Shown here piece by piece: positions 30,001-42,635 of a DNA stretch of 64,000 nucleotides. The translations under genes were made by a program, and so were the position numbers. The notes below the pieces were generated by a model. It saw nothing but the letters and a program-made list of their open reading frames with translations, was not told the origin of the DNA and did no database searches. Every line of letters begins with the position of its first letter. The stretch's first letter is position 1. Origin of the DNA: Bathymodiolus brooksi (Eukaryota > Mollusca > Bivalvia > Mytilida > Modiolidae); assembly GCA_963680875.1 (NCBI GenBank), contig OY804588.1, positions 76,842,829-76,906,828 of the forward strand, in the 5' to 3' direction.

Positions 30001-31700
30001 TTTACACCAGCACCTTGATTTTCTTTTTGTTGTTATTTTGTTATCGGTCATGGCGATTTACACCAGCACCTTGATTTTATTTTTGTTGTTATTTTGTTAT
30101 CGTTGATGATTATTTACACCAGCACCTTGATTTTCTTTTTGTTTATATTGTGTTATCGATCATGGCGATTTACACCAGCACCTTGATTTGTTTTGGTTTT
30201 GTTATCGATCATGGTTATTTACGCCAGTGCCTTGATTTCGTTTTTGTTGTTATTTTGTTATCGATCATGATTATTTACACCAGCACATTGATTTTCTGTT
30301 GTTATCGATCGTGGGTATTTACATCAGCACCTTGATTTCCCTTTTGTTGTTATTTTCTTATCGATCATGATTATTTACACCAGCACCTTGATTTTGTTTT
30401 TATTTTGTTATCGATCATGGTTATTTACACCAGCACCTTGATTTCCCTTTTGTTGTTATTTTCTTATCGATCATGGTTATTTACACCAGCACCTTGATTT
30501 TCTTTTTGTTGTTATTTTGTTATCGATCATGGCGATTTACACCAGCACCTTAATTTTGTTTTTTAATTTGTTATCGATCATGGTTATTTACGCCAGCACC
30601 TTGATTTCGTTTTTTTTGTTATTTTGCTATCGATCATGGTTACTTACACCAGCACATTAATTTTCTGTTTGTTATTTTGTTATCGATCATGAATAATTAC
30701 ATCAGCACCTTGAATTTCTTTTTGCTATGTTGTTATGGATCATGGGTATTTACACCAGCACATTGATTTTCTTTTTGTTGATATTCTGTTATCGATTGTG
30801 GTTATTTACCCCAGCACCTTGATTTTGTTTTTATTTTGTTATCGATCATGGCTATTTACACCAGCACCTTGATGTTGATTTTGTTTTTATTTTGTTATCG
30901 ATCATGGTTATTTACCCCCAGGACCTTGATTTTGATTTTTTTTTATTTTGTTATCGATTATGGCTATTTACACCAGCACCTTGACTTTTCTGTTGTTGTT
31001 ATTTTGTTATCGATCATGATTATTTACACCAGCACCTAGATTTTGATTTTGTTTTTATTTTGTTATCGATCATGGTTATTTACCCCCAGGACCTTGATTT
31101 TCCTTTTGTTGTTATTTTGTTATCGATCATGGCTATTTACACCAGCATCTTGAGTTTCCTTTTGTTGTTATTTTGTTATCGATCATGATTATTTACACCA
31201 GCACCTAGATTTTCTTTTAGTTTTAATTTTGTTATCGATCATGACTTTTTACTAATGGGTCACACTTTGGTTTTGTATGTTGTCGTTGGGAGTATAAATA
31301 GTATTATTTTGTTTTATCTATTTATTTTTAAATTGTGTATTTAAAGATGCCAAACCACTAATTTAATTCACCAATCAGAGCTTAGAATATATACAAAAGT
31401 AGTCCTTTTTAAAGAAAAAAGTTCCTTTCACTTTGTTGTATTGTGGATAATACTGAATGGAATGGAAAAATTAAAATTGATAAGTAAAGTTAAATATATA
31501 AGGATTATTTTGAGACCAAATTTGGTTGAATTTAGTTGTATTTGAATCCTTTATGGATGTCTTGATGCATGACCTATAAAATTTTCTTTTTGTTGTTATT
31601 TTGTTATCGGTCATGGCGATTTACACCAGCACCTTGATTTTATTTTTGTTGTTATTTTGTTATCGATGATGATTATTTACACCAGCACCTTGATTTTCTT
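21010..31700. repeat. 5346-bp tandem duplication inside the satellite
   Basis: Three consecutive cassettes (21811, 23374, 25905) recur at 27157, 28720 and 31251, each exactly 5346 bp later. Private variants move with them: ACCATCACC at 21421 and 26767, TTTGCTTTTTG after the cassettes at 23374 and 28720, TCGTTGATG near 24752 and 30098, TTGCTATGTTG near 25378 and 30724, and GACTTTTTAC at about 25897 and 31243. The boundary between copies is near 26350, where one monomer is a chimera: its left part matches the unit expected after the cassette at 25905, and its right part matches the TATTTTCTTATCG unit near 21010. Beyond about 31700 the two copies diverge. Confidence 0.9.
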
Positions 31701-34700
31701 TTTGTTTATATTGTGTTATCGATCATGGCGATTTACACCAGCACCTTGATTTGTTTTGGTTTTGTTATCGATCATGGTTATTTACGCCAGTGCCTTGATT
31801 TCGTTTTTGTTGTTATTTTGTTATCGATCATGATTATTTACACCAGCACATTGATTTTCTGTTGTTATCGATCGTGGGTATTTACATCAGCACCTTGATT
31901 TCCCTTTTGTTGATATTTTCTTATCGATCATGATTATTTACACCAGCACCTTGATTTTGTTTTTATTTTGTTATCGATCATGGTTATTTACACCAGCACC
32001 TTGATTTCCCTTTTGTTGTTATTTTCTTATCGATCATGGTTATTTACACCAGCACCTTGATTTTCTTTTTGTTGTTATTTTGTTATCGATCATGGCGATT
32101 TACACCAGCACCTTAATTTTGTTTTTTAATTTGTTATCGATCATGGTTATTTACGCCAGCACCTTGATTTCGTTTTTTTTGTTATTTTGCTATCGATCAT
32201 GGTTATTTACACCAGCACATTAATTTTCTGTTTGTTATTTTGTTATCGATCATGAATAATTACATCAGCACCTTGAATTTCTTTTTGTTATGTTGTTATG
32301 GATCATGGGTATTTACACCAGCACCTTGATGTTGATTTTGTTTTTATTTTGTTATCGATCATGGTTATTTACCCCCAGGACCTTGATTTTGATTTTTTTT
32401 TATTTTGTTATCGATTATGGCTATTTACACCAGCACCTTGATTTTTCTGTTGTTGTTATTTTGTTATCGATCATGATTATTTACACCAGCACCTAGATTT
32501 TGATTTTGTTTTTATTTTGTTATCGATCATGGTTATTTACCCCCAGGACCTTGATTTTCCTTTTGTTGTTATTTTGTTATCGATCATGGCTATTTACACC
32601 AGCATCTTGAGTTTCCTTTTGTTGTTATTTTGTTATCGATCATGATTATTTACACCAGCACCTAGATTTTCTTTTAGTTTTAATTTTGTTATCGATCATG
32701 ACTATTTACTAATGGGTCACACTTTGGTTTTGTATGTTGTCGTTGGGAGTATAAATAGTATTATTTTGTTTTATCTATTTATTTTTAAATTGTGTATTTA
32801 AAGATGCCAAACCACTAATTTAATTCACCAATCAGAGCTTAGAATATATACAAAAGTAGTCCTTTTTAAAGAAAAAAGTTCCTTTCACTTTGTTGTATTG
32901 TGGATAATACTGAATGGAATGGAAAAATTAAAATTGATAAGTAAAGTTAAATATATAAGGATTATTTTGAGACCAAATTTGGTTGAATTTAGTTGTATTT
33001 GAATCCTTTATGGATGTCTTGATGCATGACCTATAAAATTTTCTTTTTGTTGTTATTTTGTTATCGGTCATGGCGATTTACACCAGCACCTTGATTTTAT
33101 TTTTGTTGTTATTTTGTTATCGATGATGATTATTTACACCAGCACCTTGATTTTCTTTTTGTTTATATTGTGTTATCGATCATGGCGATTTACACCAGCA
33201 CCTTGATTTGTTTTGGTTTTGTTATCGATCATGGTTATTTACGCCAGTGCCTTGATTTCGTTTTTGTTGTTATTTTGTTATCGATCATGATTATTTACAC
33301 CAGCACATTGATTTTCTGTTGTTATCGATCGTGGGTATTTACATCAGCACCTTGATTTCCCTTTTGTTGTTATTTTCTTATCGATCATGATTATTTACAC
33401 CAGCACCTTGATTTTGTTTTTATTTTGTTATCGATCATGGTTATTTACACCAGCACCTTGATTTCCCTTTTGTTGTTATTTTCTTATCGATCATGGTTAT
33501 TTACACCAGCACCTTGATTTTCTTTTTGTTGTTATTTTGTTATCGATCATGGCGATTTACACCAGCACCTTAATTTTGTTTTTTAATTTGTTTTCGATCA
33601 TGGTTATTTACGCCAGCACCTTGATTTCGTTTTTTTTGTTATTTTGCTATCGATCATGGTTATTTACACCAGCACATTAATTTTCTGTTTGTTATTTTGT
33701 TATCGATCATGAATAATTACATCAGCACCTTGAATTTCTTTTTGTTATGTTGTTATGGATCATGGGTATTTACACCAGCACATTGATTTTCTTTTTGTTT
33801 TTATTTTGTTATCGATCATGGCTATTTACACCAGCACCTTGATGTTGATTTTGTTTTTATTTTGTTATCGATCATGGTTATTTACCCCCAGGACCTTGAT
33901 TTTGATTTTTTTTTATTTTGTTATCGATTATGGCTATTTACACCAGCACCTTGATTTTTCTGTTGTTGTTATTTTGTTATCGATCATGATTATTTACACC
34001 AGCACCTAGATTTTGATTTTGTTTTTATTTTGTTATCGATCATGGTTATTTACCCCCAGGACCTTGATTTTCCTTTTGTTGTTATTTTGTTATCGATCAT
34101 GGCTATTTACACCAGCATCTTGAGTTTCCTTTTGTTGTTATTTTGTTATCGATCATGATTATTTACACCAGCACCTAGATTTTCTTTTAGTTTTAATTTT
34201 GTTATCGATCATGACTATTTACTAATGGGTCACACTTTGGTTTTGTATGTTGTCGTTGGGAGTATAAATAGTATTATTTTGTTTTATCTATTTATTTTTA
34301 AATTGTGTATTTAAAGATGCCAAACCACTAATTTAATTCACCAATCAGAGCTTAGAATATATACAAAAGTAGTCCTTTTTAAAGAAAAAAGTTCCTTTCA
34401 CTTTGTTGTATTGTGGATAATACTGAATGGAATGGAAAAATTAAAATTGATAAGTAAAGTTAAATATATAAGGATTATTTTGAGACCAAATTTGGTTGAA
34501 TTTAGTTGTATTTGAATCCTTTATGGATGTCTTGATGCATGACCTATAAAATTTTCTTTTTGTTGTTATTTTGTTATCGGTCATGGCGATTTACACCAGC
34601 ACCTTGATTTTATTTTTGTTGTTATTTTGTTATCGATGATGATTATTTACACCAGCACCTTGATTTTCTTTTTGTTTATATTGTGTTATCGATCATGGCG

Positions 34701-37700
34701 ATTTACACCAGCACCTTGATTTGTTTTGGTTTTGTTATCGATCATGGTTATTTACGCCAGTGCCTTGATTTCGTTTTTGTTGTTATTTTGTTATCGATCA
34801 TGATTATTTACACCAGCACATTGATTTTCTGTTGTTATCGATCGTGGGTATTTACATCAGCACCTTGATTTCCCTTTTGTTGTTATTTTCTTATCGATCA
34901 TGATTATTTACACCAGCACCTTGATTTTGTTTTTATTTTGTTATCGATCATGGTTATTTACACCAGCACCTTGATTTCCCTTTTGTTGTTATTTTCTTAT
35001 CGATCATGGTTATTTACACCAGCACCTTGATTTTCTTTTTGTTGTTATTTTGTTATCGATCATGGCGATTTACACCAGCACCTTAATTTTGTTTTTTAAT
35101 TTGTTTTCGATCATGGTTATTTACGCCAGCACCTTGATTTCGTTTTTTTTGTTATTTTGCTATCGATCATGGTTATTTACACCAGCACATTAATTTTCTG
35201 TTTGTTATTTTGTTATCGATCATGAATAATTACATCAGCACCTTGAATTTCTTTTTGTTATGTTGTTATGGATCATGGGTATTTACACCAGCACATTGAT
35301 TTTCTTTTTGTTGATATTCTGTTATCGATTGTGGTTATTTACCCCAGCACCTTGATTTTGTTTTTATTTTGTTATCGATCATGGCTATTTACACCAGCAC
35401 CTTGATGTTGATTTTGTTTTTATTTTGTTATCGATCATGGTTATTTACCCCCAGGACCTTGATTTTGATTTTTTTTTATTTTGTTATCGATTATGGCTAT
35501 TTACACCAGCACCTTGATTTTTCTGTTGTTGTTATTTTGTTATCGATCATGATTATTTACACCAGCACCTAGATTTTGATTTTGTTTTTATTTTGTTATC
35601 GATCATGGTTATTTACCCCCAGGACCTTGATTTTCCTTTTGTTGTTATTTTGTTATCGATCATGGCTATTTACACCAGCATCTTGAGTTTCCTTTTGTTG
35701 TTATTTTGTTATCGATCATGATTATTTACACCAGCACCTAGATTTTCTTTTAGTTTTAATTTTGTTATCGATCATGACTATTTACTAATGGGTCACACTT
35801 TGGTTTTGTATGTTGTCGTTGGGAGTATAAATAGTATTATTTTGTTTTATCTATTTATTTTTAAATTGTGTATTTAAAGATGCCAAACCACTAATTTAAT
35901 TCACCAATCAGAGCTTAGAATATATACAAAAGTAGTCCTTTTTAAAGAAAAAAGTTCCTTTCACTTTGTTGTATTGTGGATAATACTGAATGGAATGGAA
36001 AAATTAAAATTGATAAGTAAAGTTAAATATATAAGGATTATTTTGAGACCAAATTTGGTTGAATTTAGTTGTATTTGAATCCTTTATGGATGTCTTGATG
36101 CATGACCTATACAATTTTCTTTTTGTTGTTATTTTGTTATCGATCATGGCGATTTACACCAGCACCTTGATTTTGTTTTTTATTTTGTTATCGATCATGG
36201 TTATTTACACCAGCACCTTGATTTTCTTTTTGTTGTTATTTTGTCATCGATCATGATTATTTACACCAGCACCTTGATTTTCTTTTTGTTGTTATTTTGT
36301 TATCGATCATGATTATTTACACCAGCACCTTGATTTTCTTTTTGTTGTTATTTTATTATCGATCATGATTATTTACACCAGCACCTTGATTTTCTTTTTG
36401 TTATTATTTTGTTATCGATCATGATTATTTACACCAGCACCTTGATTTTCTTTTTGTTGTTATTTTGTTATCGATCATGATTATTTACACCAGCACCTTG
36501 ATTTTCTTTTTGTTGTTATTTTGTTATCGATCATGATTATTTACACCAGCACCTTGATTTTCTTTTTGCTGTTATTTTATTATCGATCATGATTATTTAC
36601 ACCAGCACCTTGATTTTCTTTTTGTTATTATTTTGTTATCGATCATGGCGATTTACACCAGCACCTTGATTTTGTTTTTTATTTTGTTATCGATCATGGT
36701 TATTTACACCAGCACATTGATTTATTTTTATTATCGATCATGATTATTTACCCCCAGGACCTTGATTTTGATTTTGTTTTTATTTTGTTATCGATCATGG
36801 TTATTTACCCCAGCACCTTGATTTTGATTTTGTTTTTATTTTGTTTTCGATCATGGCTATTTACACCAGCACCTTGATTTTCCTTTTGTTGTTATTTTGT
36901 TATCGATCATGATTATTTACACCAGCACCTTGATTTTATTTTTTATTTTGTTATCGGTCATGGTTATTTATACCTGTAATTTTTGTTTATATTTTGTTAT
37001 CCGATCATGATTATTTACACCAGCACCTTGATTAACTTTTTGTTGTTATGTTGTTATCGATCATGGCGATTTACACCAGCATCTTGATTTTGTTTTTTAT
37101 TTTGTTATCGATCATGGTTATTTACACCAGCACCTTGATTTTCTTTTTGTTGTTATTTTGTTATCGGTCATGGCGATTTACACCAGCACCTTGATTTTAT
37201 TTTTGTTGTTATTTTGTTATCGATGATGATTATTTACACCAGCACCTTGATTTTCTTTTTGTTTATATTGTGTTATCGATCATGGCGATTTACACCAGCA
37301 CCTTGATTTGTTTTGGTTTTGTTATCGATCATGGTTATTTACGCCAGTGCCTTGATTTCGTTTTTGTTGTTATTTTGTTATCGATCATGATTATTTACAC
37401 CAGCACATTGATTTTCTGTTGTTATCGATCGTGGGTATTTACATCAGCAACTTGATTTCCCTTTTGTTGTTATTTTCTTATCGATCATGATTATTTACAC
37501 CAGCACCTTGATTTTGTTTTTATTTTGTTATCGATCATGGTTATTTACACCAGCACCTTGATTTCCCTTTTGTTGTTATTTTCTTATCGATCATGGTTAT
37601 TTACACCAGCACCTTGATTTTCTTTTTGTTGTTATTTTGTTATCGATCATGGCGATTTACACCAGCACCTTAATTTTGTTTTTTAATTTGTTATCGATCA

Positions 37701-38370
37701 TGGTTATTTACGCCAGCACCTTGATTTCGTTTTTTTTGTTATTTTGCTATCGATCATGGTTATTTACACCAGCACATTAATTTTCTGTTTGTTATTTTGT
37801 TATCGATCATGAATAATTACATCAGCACCTTGAATTTCTTTTTGTTATGTTGTTATGGATCATGGGTATTTACACCAGCACATTGATTTTCTTTTTGTTG
37901 ATATTCTGTTATCGATTGTGGTTATTTACCCCAGCACCTTGATTTTGTTTTTATTTTGTTATCGATCATGGCTATTTACACCAGCACCTTGATGTTGATT
38001 TTGTTTTTATTTTGTTATCGATCATGGTTATTTACCCCCAGGACCTTGATTTTGATTTTTTTTAATTTTGTTATCGATTATGGCTATTTACACCAGCACC
38101 TTGATTTTCCTGTTGTTGTTATTTTGTTATCGATCATGATTATTTACACCAGCACCTAGATTTTGATTTTGTTTTTATTTTGTTATCGATCATGGTTATT
38201 TACCCCCAGGACCTTGATTTTCCTTTTGTTGTTATTTTGTTATCGATCATGGCTATTTACACCAGCATCTTGAGTTTCCTTTTGTTGTTATTTTGTTATC
38301 GATCATGATTATTTACACCAGCACCTAGATTTTCTTTTAGTTTTAATTTTGTTATCGATCATGACTATTT

Positions 38371-38719
38371 ACTAATGGGTCACACTTTGGTTTTGTATGT
38401 TGTCGTTGGGAGTATAAATAGTATTATTTTGTTTTATCTATTTATTTTTAAATTGTGTATTTAAAGATGCCAAACCACTAATTTAATTCACCAATCAGAG
38501 CTTAGAATATATACAAAAGTAGTCCTTTTTAAAGAAAAAAGTTCCTTTCACTTTGTTGTATTGTGGATAATACTGAATGGAATGGAAAAATTAAAATTGA
38601 TAAGTAAAGTTAAATATATAAGGATTATTTTGAGACCAAATTTGGTTGAATTTAGTTGTATTTGAATCCTTTATGGATGTCTTGATGCATGACCTATAAA
38701 TACTGAAATTCCGGTAATG
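38371..38719 (+). repeat. Last cassette and the right edge of the satellite field
   Basis: The final cassette copy runs 38371-38698. Instead of passing into 56-bp monomers it is followed by TACTGAAATTCCGGTAATG at 38701-38719. The same tail follows the solitary cassette at 42551-42570, so this is the natural downstream continuation of the dispersed sequence. The satellite field therefore seems to have expanded inside one copy of that sequence. From 38720 onward there is (TAA)n-rich DNA and then a retroelement relic. Confidence 0.85.
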
Positions 38720-38740
38720 ATAATAATAATAAATTATACT

Positions 38741-39212
38741 CTCCCCATATTTCCAAAGCAAGAACAATAGGAAACAATTCCCGCAGAGTTGTGTGGTAAG
38801 ACAGCATGTCTGGAACCCACTGATCTGAAAACCATTTTGACCCAAATTACTAGCATCTGTAGAAAGACAGACAACAAAGATTTCTCATTGAAATTATCAA
38901 CAAAAACAGACCAAGAGTTCAAATCTGCTCTTCACTCTTTGGTTAGCCATCTTCTGTGATTGCGTGTTTTAAGCCGAGTCTAAGGTCAATTGAACGCCGG
39001 AAGAAAGCTCTTCCTGGCTTAACTACTGTGCAGGCAAAATTTAAGAGACCTATCAGTGACTGAAGTTCCCTCAGGGTAACTTTTTTCTGGGTTTTAAAAT
39101 AAATTAATTTCTCTCTGAGTTTTATTAATTTATCTTCAGGGAGCCTAAGTTCCATAGCGACAGTGTCAAGTTCAAGGCCTAAGAAGGTAATAACAGTCCT
39201 CCCTCTGCGCAG
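38741..39212 (-). pseudogene. DIRS-like retrotransposon RT/RNase H relic
   Basis: Read on the minus strand, one frame gives TFLGLELDTV, then MELRLPEDKL, TLRELQSLIGLLNFAC and PGRAFFRR. This is the reverse transcriptase to RNase H connection typical of DIRS-type (tyrosine-recombinase) retrotransposons in invertebrates. The RNase H part continues in pieces spread over three frames: RADLNSW, then STDASNLGQNGF (the TDA motif carries a predicted RNase H acidic residue), then RELFPIVLALEIWGE near 38741-38790. At least two frameshifts and a stop separate these pieces, so it is not functional. No catalytic RT core, recombinase or terminal repeats are visible; it is an internal fragment abutting the satellite edge. 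Family assignment is from motif memory, not a search. Confidence 0.75.
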
Positions 39213-41673
39213 ATGCAGTAATGAAACTGATACAGTGATGTTATGTAGCTAGGATAAACAGAGTAGTTTCCCTTATTATAAAATACAGAATTATATTAAT
39301 TTATAAGTTGCTTCCCTTTGAACAATATTCCAAAAAATTGCCATAAATTAATTTATATAAATAATTAAATATAAATATTGTTTATTTAATGATTCAGAAA
39401 CACATGAATAATTGTAGTAAACACTGAAACATAATTTTGAGATCATGGAGATAATTTAAGTTAATTGTTAATAAAAAAAAATTGAAAGTGAAGTTGTTTC
39501 TTTTTCAGTACATTGGCCTCTGGCTCGGGATAAAATACTAGTATCCGCCAACCATTGTTAAAACTCAAAACACATTCTGGCTTCCATGAATTATGTCGAT
39601 TCTGATATGTCTAAGAGTACACATACGATCGAATATTTTGATAGGAAGACGGTTATTTATATTTTCGTTTACGGAATATGTCGCCCACAATTTATGCTGA
39701 CAAATTCGAGCAGACGATAATTCATCAACATGTACATTTACGACGGGAAGGTCAGTCACATGCACCGGTGCATGTGCTAATGAGATCATTACCAATCGAC
39801 AAATCGCTCGTTTGTTCACAAAGCGAAAGAAGGACGTTATGCTAGAATTAAAATTAGGTGTTTGTTCGATTTATTTTTTGTGATATACTAAACCTTATCC
39901 TACAAACATCTCATTGCAATTACACCATTGTGACAGAAATATGTCAACTGTTGAAAATTACCCTATTTATTGTAGCGTAACCGAGCGGTTGGGGCCTAGT
40001 GTATGCGAGCAAAAAGGGAGACGGTTATATAACGTGGTAGCGTGGTAACCGCGTCTCTCTCTTTCTGGTTAACGTCCCTGGTTTTGGGACCTGGCACTCT
40101 TGGTATCTCTGGTCTGGTATGGAGGATTACAATAGGGTGATAAAGGGGGAGGGTAGGTCATTTGTAGATAATTAACTTGTATTAATACGAATAAATAAAT
40201 ATTCACTAATGATATTTTAACAATATTAACATAATTATAAGTTTTACAACAATAAATAAATAGTTTACAACTACTGAACTAGAACTTCTAAATTAGATAC
40301 ACAATATTTGTAGTTAATAGGATACTGAATTATCGAAGCAAGAAATGGTCTTAATATATTCCGTACCGAATTCAAGTCGACGAATAAATGGATGGAGTTG
40401 GTCCACTGTAACACGGTTCGGAAAACCACCAACGATGGGTAAAAACTAGGAAATAATGGTGGTGGAAGGTCCGATGTCCTTCATTTAATTATTAAGACAA
40501 ACAAAAGCCCACAAAAATATAGCGAAATATTGTAGCTACAAATATTACTTAACATATAGCGATAATTTGGTAAGGTATTCCCAAAAAGGTAATTTCGGTA
40601 AATAGTAGACCTATAAATTATGGGCTTAAACGGACCTGGTACTATCCATAGTTCCGGTACTGGTTTCTCTAATTACAGGTCTACGGACTGGTTCTGAAAT
40701 ATTGGTCTATCTCAGCTGGTATATGGTATCTGCTCGATAAGGGTGCTCTGGTGACACAAATCGCGCCTTTTATACTTTTTGTTTACTAATTTACCGATTG
40801 GTTTACCATTTACCGACCGTTACCATAGAGATACCCAAGCGGAACTGGTTATTACCATAAAATATTTAGGAACCTTTGGTAAAACGTTAATTACCCTATA
40901 AAACTATGATAAATACTGAAACGTTCCGAACGCAATACATAACAAATATGGCACCCGACATAAAAGTTGTCAAGTGCACACCATTTAAACTTGGATATAT
41001 ACATATTCATACAACTAAAAGGTAATCAGACATTATTTCTAACTATAATTAGCCATTCCTTGCTGCAATTATAATATTTAGTCGCCATGGGTTGTCATAA
41101 TTATGAACTATAAATAAAAGTTACCGACAAAATGTTGATGTCAACACACCCAAAATCGGACTATAATAAGATGAAAGGAAATGTCGTAATAGTTGATATT
41201 ACAAGTATTATAAACAATATATCATCAGTCTGTAAATGCACTTGAGGTATTTTATTATTGACTTTCCCGTAGTGAACGAGCTATTTTCGTTACACTATTC
41301 ATTTAAAAACACACTTTCTCTGTTAAAATATTTTTGGATTTTCATCAAACTTAAATGACACTAATAAGAATATTTCCTGTAGTTTTTAATGGAAATAATG
41401 CAATAAATTATTTTACAAATAATTGTTTTCAAGTATTAAAACAAAAATTAGCTATTGCCATCGCTTAGCATCCATCTTCGTCCATAAACATTTAAAACTA
41501 TTTTTTACTAACCACAGGCCCAATTAGAACCAAACATGGTACACATATATTACATGGGTGATTCTCAACATTACATGTTTTTCATTTGATTCAGAAATTC
41601 AACATGGCTGTTACGACCAATTCTTTCTGCTGCTGAAGTTTCAAAATCTCCCCTGAAACCACACGTGGGATAC
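39213..41673. other. Non-coding stretch, no supported gene
   Basis: AT-rich DNA with scattered short reading frames, none with recognisable protein features, codon structure or splice context. Contains an A run near 39473-39482, and a GC-richer patch around 39970-40140 that is described separately. Confidence 0.5.
39975..40085 (+). repeat. Possible decayed tRNA-derived SINE head
   Basis: Starts with GTAGCGTAACCGAGCGG, close to the 5' part (A-box region) of tRNA-Leu/Ser. About 80 bp later comes GGTTAACGTCC, which differs at three positions from a B-box (GGTTCGANTCC). No acceptor stem can be closed. This could be a worn SINE or chance. Confidence 0.25.
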
Positions 41674-42229
41674 CAGGCTCAAGCTAGCGACCAATTTCTA
41701 GTGACCACTAAGCTAGCGACCAATAAGGTGATATGTCTCAAAACCCCAAAAAAAAATAAATAAGAGCAAAATGTACTTGTAAAGATTTCTAGCGACCGAT
41801 AATAAATATATTACTGTAAGTGCACATTCAACAAATTGAATCGACATCTGGCGATACAGGAAATATAAACCCTGCATATGCGTGTCACATTTATCAATGA
41901 TTAGTGAGATCATTAATGATCAGTGGCATTGCTATAGTACCCTACCTTCGCCTTTTATTGAATATTGTTAGAATAGATAACATTTTGTTAGATTAGAAGA
42001 AAATAAGATAAAATTGGTCACGAATTTGTGGCCCAAATTTTTCCAAATTGTAGTTGAAATTTATATTAGTATATGTGACATCAACATGATCAAGGCAAAC
42101 AGAGCTAGCTGCATGTGGTATCATATTTGAAGCGATTTTAGTTATATCTATTTATTTAATTAAAGGATGAAGGTAGTATGGCTGGTTGTAAACTCAGAAG
42201 TTTAGAAGCAATTTTAAAGCTATATATAG

Positions 42230-42570
42230 ACTAAGGAGTCACACTTTGGTTTGGTGTGTTGTCGTTGGGAGTATAAATAGTATTATTTTGTTTTATCTAT
42301 TTATTCTTAAATTGTATATTTAAAGATGTCAAACCACTAATTTAATTCACCAATCAGAGCTTAGAACATAAACAAAAGTAATCCCTTTTAAAGAAAAAAG
42401 TTCCTTTCACTTTGTGAATAATACTGAATGGAATGGAACAAATTAAATTGATAAGTAAAGTTAAATATATAAGAATTATTTTGAAACCATATTTGATTGC
42501 ATTTAGTTGTATTTGAATCCTTTATGGAGGTCTGGATGCATGACCTATACATACTGAAATTCCGGTAATG
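42230..42570 (+). repeat. Solitary copy of the 328-bp satellite cassette, without 56-bp repeats
   Basis: Homologous to the array cassette from ACTAAGGAGTCACAC to GACCTATA, but visibly diverged: several substitutions, an 8-bp loss in the TTTGTTGTATTG stretch, and small indels. It is followed directly by CATACTGAAATTCCGGTAATG rather than satellite. The same tail follows the last array cassette at 38701. No monomer of the satellite flanks it on either side, so it represents the state without the array. No inverted repeats, A/B boxes or coding frames identify what kind of element it is. Confidence 0.9.
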
Positions 42571-42635
42571 GCGTTGCTATTTTTAGAGTACGGCATGTCC
42601 AAGAGCATGGCATTTCGCTGCAAGACTTTAACATC

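Larger units (their letters stand above)
1..38698. repeat. Giant 56-bp satellite field with interspersed 328-bp cassette
   Basis: Tandem array that already runs at base 1, so its left end lies outside the window. The commonest monomer is 56 bp (for example successive units from 1501 and 1557) and is built from TTATCGATCATG, then A or G, then TTATTTACACCAGCACCTTG and a T-rich spacer such as TTTTCTTTTTGTTGTTATTTT. Variant monomers of roughly 43-60 bp differ mainly in the T-rich part or carry a CCCCCAGGACC version of the conserved part. The strand is strongly T-rich. Monomers are interrupted 24 times by a unique-looking 328-bp cassette, and blocks of monomers plus cassette form higher-order repeats. 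Because 56 is not a multiple of three, short reading frames of 61-86 codons recur, but they are interrupted at each cycle and there is no sign of a gene. Several hundred monomers are present; I did not count them exactly. Confidence 0.97.

Noticed and set aside
603..38159. Dozens of recurring 61-86-codon plus-strand frames in the satellite, with hydrophobic repeats such as LLSIMIIYTSTLIF
   Set aside because: They are translations of the 56-bp monomer. They begin and stop at the same monomer variants each time, no frame continues, and no splice or codon signal supports coding.
1..38698. CRISPR-like array
   Set aside because: Repeats are contiguous and AT-rich with no unique spacers, the cassette is repeated rather than unique, and the context is eukaryotic.
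38591..38922. Two small minus-strand frames as independent genes
   Set aside because: They are the frameshifted pieces of the DIRS-like RNase H relic and run on into the satellite cassette.
39565..39819. 84-codon minus-strand frame
   Set aside because: No recognisable motif, no splice or promoter context, and composition typical of random sequence.
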